Below, in pieces: positions 8,649 to 17,269 of a DNA stretch of 64,000 nt. The notes beneath the pieces are model-generated. The model was not told the origin of the DNA. It worked only from the letters and a program-made list of their open reading frames with translations, and ran no database searches. Location of the stretch: NCBI RefSeq assembly GCF_000425805.1, contig NZ_KE384455.1, forward strand, positions 1 through 64,000, read 5' to 3'. A program made the position numbers and the translations under genes. Positions within the stretch are counted from its first letter, which is position 1; each line of letters opens with the position of its first letter. The stretch comes from Pseudomonas vranovensis DSM 16006 (GTDB taxonomy: Bacteria > Pseudomonadota > Gammaproteobacteria > Pseudomonadales > Pseudomonadaceae).

Positions 8649-9206
8649 ATGAGCAAGCATGCACTGATCGTCATTGATATTCAGAACGACTACTTCCCCG
8701 GCGGCAAATGGACCCTGGATGGTGCAGACACGGCTGCAGACAATGCCGGCAAGGTGATCGCCGCTGCACGCGCCAAGGGTGACCTGGTGGTGCATGTGCG
8801 TCATGAGTTCGAGTCCAGCGATGCCCCCTTCTTCACCCCAGGCTCCGAGGGCGCGCAGATCTATCCCAAGGCCGCCGCCCTGCCGAGCGAGCCAGTAGTG
8901 CTCAAGCACAAGGTCAACGCGTTCCTCGACACCAACCTCCAGTCGCTCCTGGACCAGCACCAGACAGAGGCAGTTACGGTCATCGGCAGCATGAGTCATA
9001 TGTGCATCGACGCCGCCACCCGGGCCGCTGCCGACCTTGGCTATGCCACAACTGTTATCCATGACGCCTGTGCCACCCGCGCACAGGAGTTCAATGGCGT
9101 GACCACTCCGGCTGCCCAGGTCCATGCGACCTATATGGCTGCTCTGGCATTTGGTTACGCCCAGGTGATTTCAACCCAGGACTTTCTGGCGCTGAACAGG
9201 GATTGA
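8649..9206 (+). CDS. Isochorismatase-like cysteine hydrolase
   Basis: 185 residues covering the whole isochorismatase-like fold. The catalytic triad is visible as Asp10 (VIDIQNDYF), Lys86 (LKHKVNAF) and Cys119 (SMSHMCIDAA), with the cis-peptide region just before the cysteine. This points to a cysteine hydrolase acting on an amide or N-carbamoyl compound (nicotinamidase, carbamoylase or similar) rather than to the vinyl-ether isochorismatase itself. An ACGAGG site precedes the ATG. It is divergent from the GlxA-type regulator, the usual arrangement of an inducible catabolic enzyme and its activator. Transcription ends at the palindrome 9209-9256. Confidence 0.88.
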   Translation: MSKHALIVIDIQNDYFPGGKWTLDGADTAADNAGKVIAAARAKGDLVVHVRHEFESSDAPFFTPGSEGAQIYPKAAALPSEPVVLKHKVNAFLDTNLQSLLDQHQTEAVTVIGSMSHMCIDAATRAAADLGYATTVIHDACATRAQEFNGVTTPAAQVHATYMAALAFGYAQVISTQDFLALNRD

Positions 9207-9208
9207 GC

Positions 9209-9256
9209 ATCGCGGGGCAAGCCTGCACCTATAGGGAGAGAGGCTTGCCCTGCGAT
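9209..9256. repeat. REP-like palindrome acting as bidirectional terminator
   Basis: Two 15-base arms (ATCGCGGGGCAAGCC at 9209-9223 and GGCTTGCCCTGCGAT at 9242-9256) pair with one G-U wobble around an 18-base loop. The arm sequence resembles the repetitive extragenic palindromes of P. putida-group genomes. It lies between two convergent genes and overlaps the stop codon of the XRE-cupin gene. Confidence 0.75.
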
Positions 9257-9831
9257 CAGATAACCACATTGCGCACAAACCGCGTGGCAACATCGCCTTC
9301 ATTGCGATAGGCATGCACGCGGTTACTGGCATAGCTGAAAAAGTCTCCCGCCTGCAGCTGATGACGCAGGTCTTCGATGACCAAGGTCAGGCAACCTTCA
9401 AACACATACAACTGCTCGCTCCAGCCATCGGCATCGGCTTCGCACTGGTAGACCTCGCCTGGTTCAAGGCGCCATTCCCAAAGCTCGACCTCCCGACTGG
9501 CCTGCGAACTCGCCAGCAGCACAGCCTTGCTGCCAGGATGAACACCGGCCCAGGCAAGCTCGTTGATTCGGCTGGGGTCGCGGTTGTCTGGCGCCTGGAT
9601 CAAATCGGTGAAGGCAACATCGAGCGCCTCGGCAATACGATCCAGCGTGGTCAGGCTGACATTCTTCTCGCCCGCCTCGATGGCCACCAGCATGCGTCGG
9701 CTGACCCCGGACTTTTCTGCCAGGGCACTCTGGCTGAGCTCGGCGGCATGACGCAGGCGGCGGATGTTCTGGCTGACATGTTGCAGCACCGAGGCGCGCT
9801 GGCTGGAATCTTTGTGCACTATATTGCTCAC
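9256..9831 (-). CDS. XRE-family HTH plus C-terminal cupin regulator
   Basis: About 191 residues: an XRE helix-turn-helix at roughly 15-70 (LSQSALAEKSGVSRRML, then the recognition-helix end IEAGEKNVSLTTL) and a cupin_2 domain from about 110 to the end. Proteins of this build (PuuR, SutR, DMT-linked repressors) sense small metabolites through the cupin and repress nearby genes. The gene is divergent from an EamA exporter, the likely target. No ATG suits the start; GTG at 9831 or GTG at 9819 are the options, and the frame itself is open to 9870. The 15-base candidate operator overlaps the start, compatible with autoregulation. Confidence 0.82.
   Translation of the reverse strand: MSNIVHKDSSQRASVLQHVSQNIRRLRHAAELSQSALAEKSGVSRRMLVAIEAGEKNVSLTTLDRIAEALDVAFTDLIQAPDNRDPSRINELAWAGVHPGSKAVLLASSQASREVELWEWRLEPGEVYQCEADADGWSEQLYVFEGCLTLVIEDLRHQLQAGDFFSYASNRVHAYRNEGDVATRFVRNVVI
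9816..9830. promoter_or_regulatory. Candidate operator (second copy of the 192-206 sequence)
   Basis: GCACTATATTGCTCA, identical to the copy before the RhtA-type exporter, falls at the 5' end of the XRE-cupin gene and 73 bases before the divergent EamA exporter. Nearby, CAGTATACTG (9846-9855) is a perfect palindrome that includes a possible -10 box TATACT. Confidence 0.25.
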
Positions 9832-9902
9832 TGATAGGGTTTGCGCAGTATACTGCCCACTTCGCCGCAATTGTGCGTCGCTCCTCTTCCGTGTGCAAGG
9901 CC

Positions 9903-10850
9903 ATGACCCCTACCAACACTACCGAACGCCCTTCCGTTACCTTCCGGCTGAGCAAGGCCGAACTGGTCCTGGTGTTCATCACCATGCTTTGGGGTGGCAC
10001 ATTCCTGCTGGTGCACAACGTCATGACGGTGAGCGGGCCGATGTTCTTCGTTGGCCTGCGCTTCGCCTTTGCCGCCTTGTTCGTCGGCCTGGTTTCGGCA
10101 CGCGCGCTGTCGGGACTCACTGCGACCGAACTCAAGGCCGGTGTTTTGATCGGTGTCTCGATCATGCTGGGCTACGGCTTGCAGACCTATGGACTGCAGA
10201 CCATCAGCAGCAGCCAGTCGGCTTTCATTACCGCGCTGTACGTACCGTTCGTGCCCTTGCTGCAATGGCTGGTGCTGGGTCGTCGCCCTGGCCTGATGCC
10301 GACCCTCGGGATCGGCCTGGCATTTGTCGGCCTGATGTTGCTGGCGGGGCCTGAAGGCGGCTCGCTGCACATGAGTGCGGGGGAGATTGCCACGCTGGTC
10401 AGTGCGGTGGCCATCGCGGCGGAAATCATTCTGATCAGTCGCTATGCCGGCAAGGTCGATGTCCGCAGAGTGACCGTGGTGCAACTGGCGACCGCCTCGG
10501 CGCTGTCGTTCATGATGGTCGTCCCCACCCAGGAGCCGCTGCCGGACTTTTCCGGGTTGCTGTTGCTCAGCGCCTTGGGGCTTGGCGCGATGAGTGCGGT
10601 GATCCAGGTCGCGATGAACTGGGCGCAGAAGTCGGTTTCACCCACCCGCGCCACCTTGATCTACGCCGGTGAGCCGGTGTGGGCGGGGGTGGTCGGGCGT
10701 ATTGCCGGCGAGCGACTGCCGGGCATCGCGCTGGTCGGGGGCCTGCTCATTGTGGTTGCGGTGATCGTCAGTGAGCTGAAGATCAAGCGCCGCGAGCCGG
10801 AATCCGCGGCGCTCGAAAGCCGGGGCCAGGAGCAGGAAGCAGGGCGCTAG
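9903..10850 (+). CDS. DMT-superfamily exporter with two EamA domains
   Basis: 315 residues, about ten transmembrane segments in two EamA repeats; LWGGTFLLVHNVM in segment one and the second-repeat end TLIYAGEPVWAGVVG are typical of the family. The last 25 residues are charged and probably cytoplasmic. It is a secondary transporter, likely exporting an amino acid or another metabolite. It differs from the RhtA-type exporter of this window in sequence and length. The ATG at 9903 was preferred because a CAAGG site lies before it and the first segment begins about 18 residues in. The divergent XRE-cupin gene is its probable regulator. Confidence 0.85.
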   Translation: MTPTNTTERPSVTFRLSKAELVLVFITMLWGGTFLLVHNVMTVSGPMFFVGLRFAFAALFVGLVSARALSGLTATELKAGVLIGVSIMLGYGLQTYGLQTISSSQSAFITALYVPFVPLLQWLVLGRRPGLMPTLGIGLAFVGLMLLAGPEGGSLHMSAGEIATLVSAVAIAAEIILISRYAGKVDVRRVTVVQLATASALSFMMVVPTQEPLPDFSGLLLLSALGLGAMSAVIQVAMNWAQKSVSPTRATLIYAGEPVWAGVVGRIAGERLPGIALVGGLLIVVAVIVSELKIKRREPESAALESRGQEQEAGR

Positions 10851-10940
10851 TCGGCAAAACCGGTCTATCCTTTGAAAAAAACTGTTATAAAAAAATCGTT
10901 TAATACGCCCTAATCTTAGGGATCTAGCGCCGCTTGTGTG

Positions 10941-10969
10941 TTGGTGATCGACAGTGCGCCACGTATGAT
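10941..10969 (+). promoter_or_regulatory. Candidate sigma70 promoter of the sha operon
   Basis: TTGGTG (10941-10946), a 17-base spacer and TATGAT (10964-10969) lie 31 bases before the shaA start. The AT-rich stretch at 10870-10915 upstream could serve as an UP element. This is a sequence match only. Confidence 0.45.
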
Positions 10970-10999
10970 CCCTTACAAACTCCTGCAGATTAGAAATCT

Positions 11000-13915
11000 A
11001 TGTCCTTGATAGTGCTACTGCTTCTGCCGTTCGTCGGCAGCTGCCTGGCGGCTGTCTTGCCGCACAACGCACGCAACAGCGAGTCGCTGCTGGCCGGTCT
11101 TGTCGCCCTGATCGGCACCGTCCAGGTCGCCTTGATGTACCCGCAGATTGCCCATGGCGGCGTGATCCGGGAAGAGTTTCTGTGGCTGCCGAGCCTGGGC
11201 CTGAACCTGGTCCTGCGCATGGACGGTTTCGCCTGGCTGTTCTCACTGCTGGTGCTGGGCATTGGCACACTGGTGTCACTGTATGCACGCTACTACATGT
11301 CACCACAGGACCCGGTGCCACGCTTCTTTGCCTTCTTCCTGGCCTTCATGGGCGCAATGCTCGGCCTGGTGATCTCCGGCAACCTGATCCAGATCGTGTT
11401 CTTCTGGGAATTGACCAGCCTGTTTTCATTCCTGCTGATCGGCTATTGGCACCACCGCGCCGACGCCCGTCGCGGCGCCTACATGGCCCTGATGGTCACC
11501 GGTGCCGGTGGTTTGTGCCTGCTGGCGGGGGTACTGCTGCTCGGCCATGTGGTCGGCAGCTACGACCTGGACAAGGTCCTTGCTGCCGGCGAGCAAATTC
11601 GTAGCCACGCCTTGTACCCCATCCTGCTTCCCCTGATCCTCCTCGGCGCCTTGACGAAAAGCGCACAGTTTCCTTTCCACTTCTGGCTGCCCCATGCCAT
11701 GGCGGCGCCGACGCCGGTATCGGCCTATCTGCACTCTGCAACCATGGTCAAGGCTGGAGTGTTTCTCCTGGCGCGCCTGTGGCCGGTACTCTCCGGCAGT
11801 GAGGAGTGGTTCTGGATCGTCGGCGGTGCCGGTGCCTGCACCCTGCTGCTGGGTGCATTCGCAGCCATGTTCCAGAATGACCTCAAGGGGCTCCTGGCCT
11901 ACTCCACCATCAGCCACCTGGGCCTGATTACCCTATTGCTGGGCCTGAACAGCCCGCTGGCAGCCGTCGCGGCAGTGTTTCACATTCTCAACCATGCCAC
12001 CTTCAAGGCCTCGCTGTTCATGGCCGCCGGCATCATCGACCATGAAAGCGGTACCCGTGATATTCGCCGCCTGAGCGGCCTGTTCCGGCTTATCCCGTTT
12101 ACCGCGACCCTGGCCATGGTAGCCAGTGCGTCCATGGCCGGGGTGCCGCTGATGAACGGCTTCCTGTCCAAGGAGATGTTCTTCGCTGAAACCGTGTTCA
12201 TCACGTCCAGCGCCTGGATCGAAACAGCCTTGCCGGTGATCGCCACGCTCGCGGGGACCTTCAGCGTGGCCTATGCCTTGCGTTTTACCGTCGACGTGTT
12301 CTTCGGCCCGCCCGCTACCGACTTGCCCCACACCCCTCACGAGCCACCGCGGTGGATGCGTGCCCCGGTAGAACTGCTGGTGCTGACGTGCCTGGTGGTA
12401 GGCATGTTCCCTGCCCAGTCGGTTGGGCCGCTGCTGGCCGCCGCGGCCCTGCCGGTGGTGGGTGGCACATTGCCGGAGTACAGCCTGGCGATCTGGCACG
12501 GCTGGAACGCACCGCTGATCATGAGCCTGATCGCCATGAGTGGCGGTGTAGTGCTCTACCTGTTGCTGCGCAACCAGCTCAAGCTGGGGCGCTTCCCTCA
12601 ACCACCATTGATCGAACGCTTCAATGGCAAGCGCATGTTCGAGCATGGTCAGGTGCTGCTGATGCGCATGGCGCGGCGCATCGAGCGCACCTTGACCACC
12701 CGACGCCTGCAGAAGCAGCTGTTCATGCTGGTGCTGGCCGCCCTTCTGGCAGGCCTGCTGCCGATGCTGCAGAGCGGACTGAGCTGGGGCGACCGCCCGA
12801 AGATCCCGGGCTCCGGTGTGTTCGTCATGCTCTGGCTGATTGCCATTGCCTGCGCCCTCGGCGCGGCCTGGCAAGCCAAGTACCACCGCCTGGCGGCATT
12901 GACCATGGTCAGTGTCTGCGGCTTGATGACCTGTATCACCTTCGTCTGGTTCTCGGCGCCAGACCTGGCGCTCACCCAGCTGGTGGTCGAAGTGGTCACC
13001 ACCGTCTTGATCCTGCTCGGCCTGCGCTGGCTGCCCCGGCGTATCGAAGGCGTATCGCCCTTGCCGGGCAGCCAGGAGCGGGCTCGCCTGCGGCGCCTGC
13101 GCGACCTGATCCTCGCGGTCATGGTCGGTGCCGGCATGGCATTGCTGTCCTACGCAATGCTGACCCGTCCGACGCCCAATATCATCTCGTCGTTCTACCT
13201 GAGCCGGGCATTGCCAGAAGGTGGCGGTACCAACGTGGTCAACGTCATGCTGGTGGACTTCCGCGGCTTCGACACCCTCGGCGAGGTGACCGTGCTGGTG
13301 GCCGTTGCCCTGGCCGTGTTCGCCCTGTTGCGACGCTTCCGCCCGCCTCGCGAGAGCATGCAACTGCCGGCTCAGCAACGCCTGCTGGCGCCGGACGTGG
13401 TAACCGATCTGGTCAACCCTCGTCAGGCCGCAGATACGGCGCTGGGCTTCATGATGGTGCCAGCTGCGCTGGTTCGCCTGCTGCTGCCGATTGCCCTGGT
13501 GGTATCGATGTACCTGTTCATGCGCGGGCACAACCAGCCAGGCGGTGGTTTTGTCGCCGGCCTGGTGATGTCGGTCGCCTTCATTCTCCAGTACATGGTC
13601 GCCGGCACCCAATGGGTCGAGGCGCAAATGAGCCTGCGGCCGCTACGCTGGATGGGCACGGGCCTGCTGTGCGCCACACTCACCGGCGGCGGCGCGATGC
13701 TGCTCGGCTACCCCTTCCTGACCACTCATACGGCACATCTGCATCTACCGGTTCTGGGTGACATCCATTTTGCCAGCGCGCTGTTCTTCGATGTCGGCAT
13801 CTTCACCGTGGTGGTCGGCTCGACCCTGTTGATCCTCACTGCCCTGGCCCACCAGTCGGTACGTGGACACCGTCCTGCCAGCCAACCCAAAGCCACACAG
13901 ACAGGAGCCGCCTGA
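11000..13915 (+). CDS. shaA: Na+/H+ antiporter subunit A, fused A-B type
   Basis: 971 residues. The first 500 residues are a NuoL-like proton-channel subunit (PFVGSCLAA start, the conserved LTSLFSFLLIGYWHHR and lysine-bearing PFHFWLPHAM AAPTPVSAYLHS region), followed by the extra MrpA helices; the final 150 residues (from about FMMVPAALVRLL through the RGHNQPGGGFVAGL motif) are the MrpB domain. The A-B fusion is the normal arrangement in group 2 Sha/Pha systems of Pseudomonas and rhizobia. As part of a six-protein inner-membrane complex it exchanges cytoplasmic Na+ (or K+) for protons, giving salt and alkali tolerance. First gene of the operon; shaC begins on the last base of its stop codon. 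Confidence 0.95.
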   Translation: MSLIVLLLLPFVGSCLAAVLPHNARNSESLLAGLVALIGTVQVALMYPQIAHGGVIREEFLWLPSLGLNLVLRMDGFAWLFSLLVLGIGTLVSLYARYYMSPQDPVPRFFAFFLAFMGAMLGLVISGNLIQIVFFWELTSLFSFLLIGYWHHRADARRGAYMALMVTGAGGLCLLAGVLLLGHVVGSYDLDKVLAAGEQIRSHALYPILLPLILLGALTKSAQFPFHFWLPHAMAAPTPVSAYLHSATMVKAGVFLLARLWPVLSGSEEWFWIVGGAGACTLLLGAFAAMFQNDLKGLLAYSTISHLGLITLLLGLNSPLAAVAAVFHILNHATFKASLFMAAGIIDHESGTRDIRRLSGLFRLIPFTATLAMVASASMAGVPLMNGFLSKEMFFAETVFITSSAWIETALPVIATLAGTFSVAYALRFTVDVFFGPPATDLPHTPHEPPRWMRAPVELLVLTCLVVGMFPAQSVGPLLAAAALPVVGGTLPEYSLAIWHGWNAPLIMSLIAMSGGVVLYLLLRNQLKLGRFPQPPLIERFNGKRMFEHGQVLLMRMARRIERTLTTRRLQKQLFMLVLAALLAGLLPMLQSGLSWGDRPKIPGSGVFVMLWLIAIACALGAAWQAKYHRLAALTMVSVCGLMTCITFVWFSAPDLALTQLVVEVVTTVLILLGLRWLPRRIEGVSPLPGSQERARLRRLRDLILAVMVGAGMALLSYAMLTRPTPNIISSFYLSRALPEGGGTNVVNVMLVDFRGFDTLGEVTVLVAVALAVFALLRRFRPPRESMQLPAQQRLLAPDVVTDLVNPRQAADTALGFMMVPAALVRLLLPIALVVSMYLFMRGHNQPGGGFVAGLVMSVAFILQYMVAGTQWVEAQMSLRPLRWMGTGLLCATLTGGGAMLLGYPFLTTHTAHLHLPVLGDIHFASALFFDVGIFTVVVGSTLLILTALAHQSVRGHRPASQPKATQTGAA

Positions 13916-14259
13916 TGGAAGAAGTCATCGCAATCGCCATTGGTGTGCTTGCCGCCTCCGGGGTCTGGCTGATCCTTCGGCCACGGACGTTCCAGGTGGT
14001 GATGGGCCTGTGCCTGCTCTCCTATGGCGTCAATCTGTTCATCTTCAGCATGGGTAGCCTGTTTATCGGCAAAGAGCCGATCATCAAGGATGGTGTGCCC
14101 CAGGACCTGCTCAACTACACCGACCCGCTGCCCCAGGCCCTGGTGCTCACCGCCATCGTCATCAGCTTCGCCATGACCGCACTGTTCCTGGTGGTGCTCC
14201 TGGCGTCGCGTGGGTTGACCGGCACCGACCACGTCGATGGCCGGGAGTCCAACGAATGA
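13915..14259 (+). CDS. shaC: Na+/H+ antiporter subunit C
   Basis: 114 residues, three transmembrane helices, homologous to NuoK. GVWLILRPRTFQVVMG and GVNLFIFSMG in helix two, and the ALVLTAIVISFAMTA helix with its conserved Thr-Ala pair, identify the MrpC/PhaC family. It packs against subunit D in the Mrp complex. The TGATG junction with shaA means its ATG shares one base with the preceding stop, so it depends on translational coupling. Its end overlaps the start of shaD by four bases. Length is normal for the family. Confidence 0.95.
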   Translation: MEEVIAIAIGVLAASGVWLILRPRTFQVVMGLCLLSYGVNLFIFSMGSLFIGKEPIIKDGVPQDLLNYTDPLPQALVLTAIVISFAMTALFLVVLLASRGLTGTDHVDGRESNE

Positions 14260-15938
14260 GCTTCATGAACCAACTGATCATCGCCCCCATCCTGCTGCCC
14301 CTGCTGACGGCGGCATTGATGCTGCTGCTAGGCGAAAAGCGCCGCCCCCTCAAGGCCCGCCTCAACCTGTTCTCCAGCCTGCTGGGACTGGCGATCTCCA
14401 TCACCTTGCTGCTGTGGGTACAGGGCCAGGGCCAGGCCAGCTCCATCGGTGTCTACTTGCCCGGCAACTGGCCGGCGCCGTTTGGCATCGTGCTGGTGGT
14501 CGACCGTCTTGCTGCCCTTATGCTGGTGTTGACCGGGATCGTCGGGGTCAGTGCCCTGTTGTTTGCCATGGCCCGCTGGGATGGCGCCGGGGCCAGCTTC
14601 CACGCCTTGTTCCAGATCCAGCTGATGGGCTTGTACGGCGCCTTCCTGACCGCCGACCTGTTCAACCTGTTCGTGTTCTTCGAAGTGCTGCTGGCAGCGT
14701 CCTATGGCCTGCTGCTGCACGGTTCGGGCCGGGCCCGGGTGAAGGCCGGCCTGCACTACATTGCCATCAACCTGTTCGCCTCTTCGCTGTTCCTGGTGGG
14801 CGCGGCCATGCTCTATGGTGTCACCGGCACGCTGAACATGGCCGACCTGGCTGTGAAAATCCCGCTGGTACCCGAAGCCGACCGTGGCTTGCTGCATGCC
14901 GGCGCGGCAATTCTGGCCACCGCGTTCCTGGCCAAGGCGGGCATCTGGCCGTTGAATTTCTGGCTGGTGCCGGCCTACTCCGCCGCCAGCGCTCCGGTGG
15001 CGGCACTGTTCGCGATCATGACCAAGGTGGGTATCTATACCGTGCTGCGCCTGTGGACCTTGCTGTTTTCCGGGCAGGCAGGGGCCTCGGCTTTCTTCGG
15101 TGGCGAGTGGCTGATCTATGGCGGCCTGGCAACCCTGGCCTGTGCCGCCGTGTCGATCCTTGCCGCCCAGCGCCTGGAACGCATGGCCAGCCTGAGCATC
15201 CTGGTGTCGGCAGGCACCTTGATGGCTGCCATCGGCTTCGGCCAGGTGGCGTTGACCGCGGGCGCCTTGTTCTACCTGGTCAGCTCCACCCTGGCACTGT
15301 GCACCCTGTTCCTGCTGGCGGAGTTGATCGAGCGCTCCCGCTCTGCCAACGAGTTGCCGCTCGATGACGACGATTGCCACCCTTCACCGCTGGAATCGTT
15401 GCATCCTCCCAAAGGCATCAACCTCGATGACGAGCAAAAGGCCGTGATCGGCCAGGTGATCCCCTGGACCATGGCATTCCTGGGCTTGAGCTTCATCGCG
15501 TGTGCGCTACTGATCATCGGCATGCCGCCACTCTCGGGCTTCATCGGCAAGGTCAACCTGATCGCTGCGCTGTTCAATCCCCAAGGCCTGGGCGTTGCCC
15601 CCGAGCAAGCGCTTTCAGTACAGGGCTGGACACTGGTAGCGCTGCTGGTGCTGTCGGGCATGGCCTCATTGATCGCCTTGACCCGGGTCGGCATCCAGCG
15701 CTTCTGGACCCCTCAGGAACGCCCATCGCCGCTGCTGCGTCGCTACGAATGCATTCCCATCGTTGCCTTGCTCGGCCTGTGCATTGTCCTGAGCGTGCGT
15801 GCAGAGCCCTTGCTGCGTTACACCCAGGACACCGCCGCCAGCCTGCAGGATCCTGAGCAGTACATCAGCGCGGTATTCGGTACTCGGCCGATCCCCGGCC
15901 CGACCACCCTGGCCACCCGTACACAGGTGCAACCATGA
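14256..15938 (+). CDS. shaD: Na+/H+ antiporter subunit D
   Basis: 560 residues, a NuoN/NuoM-like proton-translocating subunit with about fourteen helices. The conserved Glu in FFEVLLAASYGLLLHG and the lysine-containing AKAGIWPLNFWLVPAYSAA segment match the proton-pathway residues of the MrpD family. A charged loop of about 50 residues (ELPLDDDDCH to DEQKAVIG) lies between helices in the last third; such loops occur in the Pha-type subunits. It works together with ShaA as the second channel of the complex. The start overlaps shaC and the stop overlaps shaE by four bases each. Confidence 0.95.
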   Translation: MSFMNQLIIAPILLPLLTAALMLLLGEKRRPLKARLNLFSSLLGLAISITLLLWVQGQGQASSIGVYLPGNWPAPFGIVLVVDRLAALMLVLTGIVGVSALLFAMARWDGAGASFHALFQIQLMGLYGAFLTADLFNLFVFFEVLLAASYGLLLHGSGRARVKAGLHYIAINLFASSLFLVGAAMLYGVTGTLNMADLAVKIPLVPEADRGLLHAGAAILATAFLAKAGIWPLNFWLVPAYSAASAPVAALFAIMTKVGIYTVLRLWTLLFSGQAGASAFFGGEWLIYGGLATLACAAVSILAAQRLERMASLSILVSAGTLMAAIGFGQVALTAGALFYLVSSTLALCTLFLLAELIERSRSANELPLDDDDCHPSPLESLHPPKGINLDDEQKAVIGQVIPWTMAFLGLSFIACALLIIGMPPLSGFIGKVNLIAALFNPQGLGVAPEQALSVQGWTLVALLVLSGMASLIALTRVGIQRFWTPQERPSPLLRRYECIPIVALLGLCIVLSVRAEPLLRYTQDTAASLQDPEQYISAVFGTRPIPGPTTLATRTQVQP

Positions 15939-16423
15939 GACGCCTGTTCCCCGCCCCCCTGCTGTCGTTGTCGTTGTTGCTGCTGTGGCTGGTCCTGAAC
16001 GTGTCGGTGAGTCCCGGCAACCTGTTGCTGGGAGCCTTGCTGGGCATTCTGGCGCCCATCCTGATGGCACCGCTGCGGCCCTTGTCTGTACGCATCAGTC
16101 ACCCGGGGACGGTAGTGCGCCTGATCGTGCGGGTCGGCATCGATGTACTGGTGTCCAACCTCCAGGTTGCCAGGAGTGTCTGGACGGCCAAGCGCCACCC
16201 ACCGCGCTCGCGCTTCGTGCATATTCCACTGGAACTGCGCGACGCCCACGGCCTGGCGGCGCTGTCGATGATCACCACCGTGATCCCAGGCACTATCTGG
16301 TCGGAACTGGCACTGGACCGCAGCGTCCTGCTGTTGCATGTGTTCGACCTGGACGATGAAGCGCAGTTTATCGAGCACTTCAAACATACCTATGAACGCC
16401 CGCTGATGGAGATCTTCGAATGA
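15935..16423 (+). CDS. shaE: Na+/H+ antiporter subunit E
   Basis: 162 residues. Two or three N-terminal helices (LLSLSLLLLWLVLNVSVS and LLGALLGILAPIL) followed by a cytoplasmic MrpE domain; the segment ALSMITTVIPGTIWSEL is the family signature. MrpE is the smallest-understood subunit; it lines the ion-conducting part of the Mrp complex and is needed for activity. It is embedded in the operon with four-base ATGA overlaps at both ends, so all six subunits should be made in fixed proportion. Confidence 0.95.
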   Translation: MRRLFPAPLLSLSLLLLWLVLNVSVSPGNLLLGALLGILAPILMAPLRPLSVRISHPGTVVRLIVRVGIDVLVSNLQVARSVWTAKRHPPRSRFVHIPLELRDAHGLAALSMITTVIPGTIWSELALDRSVLLLHVFDLDDEAQFIEHFKHTYERPLMEIFE

Positions 16424-16698
16424 CTGGCCTGCTTGCCAACGCCATTCTCGCCAGCCTGTTCATTTTTGCCCTGGCCATGGCCCTGACACTGTTCCGGCTG
16501 TTTCGCGGCCCTTCGGCCCAGGACCGCGTCCTGGCACTGGACTACCTCTATATCCTGGCGATGCTGACCATGCTGGTGCTGGGCATCCGCTATGCCAGTG
16601 ATACCTATTTTGAAGGGGCGTTGTTGATCGCGTTGTTTGGCTTTGTCGGCTCGTTTGCCCTGGCCAAGTTCCTGCTGCGCGGAGAGGTAATCGAATGA
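16420..16698 (+). CDS. shaF: Na+/H+ antiporter subunit F
   Basis: 92 residues, three helices. The motif LFRGPSAQDRVLALDYL after helix one is the MrpF/PhaF signature, with the conserved Asp implicated in ion passage. Length and hydropathy are normal. It overlaps shaE and shaG by four bases. Related proteins in other bacteria (YufC/MrpF) have been linked to cholate efflux, but in this operon the antiporter role is the safe reading. Confidence 0.94.
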   Translation: MTGLLANAILASLFIFALAMALTLFRLFRGPSAQDRVLALDYLYILAMLTMLVLGIRYASDTYFEGALLIALFGFVGSFALAKFLLRGEVIE

Positions 16699-17066
16699 AC
16701 AACCTGAACGAGTTGCCGTTCTGGATCGAGTTGCTGGTCGCGATATTGCTGCTGCTTAGCAGCCTGTTTGCCCTGAGCGGGGCACTGGGCCTGATTCGCC
16801 TGAAAGATTTCTTTCAACGCATGCACCCGCCTGCCCTCGCCTCGACGCTGGGCACCTGGTGTGTCGCACTCGCTTCGATCCTGTACTTCTCGACGCTCAA
16901 GCAGACACCGGTGCTGCACGCCTGGCTGATCCCGATCCTGATGGCAATCACCGTGCCGGTGACCACCTTGCTACTGGCCCGCGCCGCGCTGTTTCGCAAG
17001 CGCATGGCAGGTGACAAAGTCCCGGGGGAAATCAGCAGCACCCGTGAGCGGGCAACCAAAGCCTAA
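16695..17066 (+). CDS. shaG: Na+/H+ antiporter subunit G
   Basis: 123 residues, three transmembrane helices with the MrpG/PhaG signature GALGLIRLKDFFQRMHPPA between helices one and two. The C-terminal 20 residues are charged and cytoplasmic. It completes the complex and ends the operon: its stop codon overlaps the stop of a convergent small gene by four bases, leaving no room for a dedicated terminator hairpin, so transcription may run into the antisense side of the next genes. Confidence 0.94.
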   Translation: MNNLNELPFWIELLVAILLLLSSLFALSGALGLIRLKDFFQRMHPPALASTLGTWCVALASILYFSTLKQTPVLHAWLIPILMAITVPVTTLLLARAALFRKRMAGDKVPGEISSTRERATKA

Positions 17067-17269
17067 GCCGTCAGTTTTTGCAGCTCACGGCGAACCATCG
17101 CAGCGAATTCAGGGGGGCCCAGCTGATATAGCTGGGTGGCGACCCAGTCCAACCAAGCCCCTTGCAAACGCGGACGCTGTGCCAACCACTGCTCAGCTTG
17201 CTCTCGCGCCTTGGCCTGGTGGCGTGCATGAAACTCGGCGCGCCCACGGGTCTCTATCGGTGCGTTCAC
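17063..17269 (-). CDS. Small basic protein of unknown function
   Basis: 68 residues, predicted all-helical and rich in Arg, Gln and Ala (RHQAKAREQAEQWLAQRPR). No signal peptide or membrane segment. I do not recognise a domain. Its ATG overlaps the end of the upstream gene by four bases, so it is translated with it; this coupling and the conserved-looking Trp-rich central segment argue for a real gene. It is convergent with shaG. Confidence 0.65.
   Translation of the reverse strand: MNAPIETRGRAEFHARHQAKAREQAEQWLAQRPRLQGAWLDWVATQLYQLGPPEFAAMVRRELQKLTA

Noticed and set aside
11933..13627. 564-residue open frame antisense to shaA
   Set aside because: Gln/His/Gly-rich translation is typical of the reverse complement of a G+C-rich membrane protein gene; the sha gene is certain.
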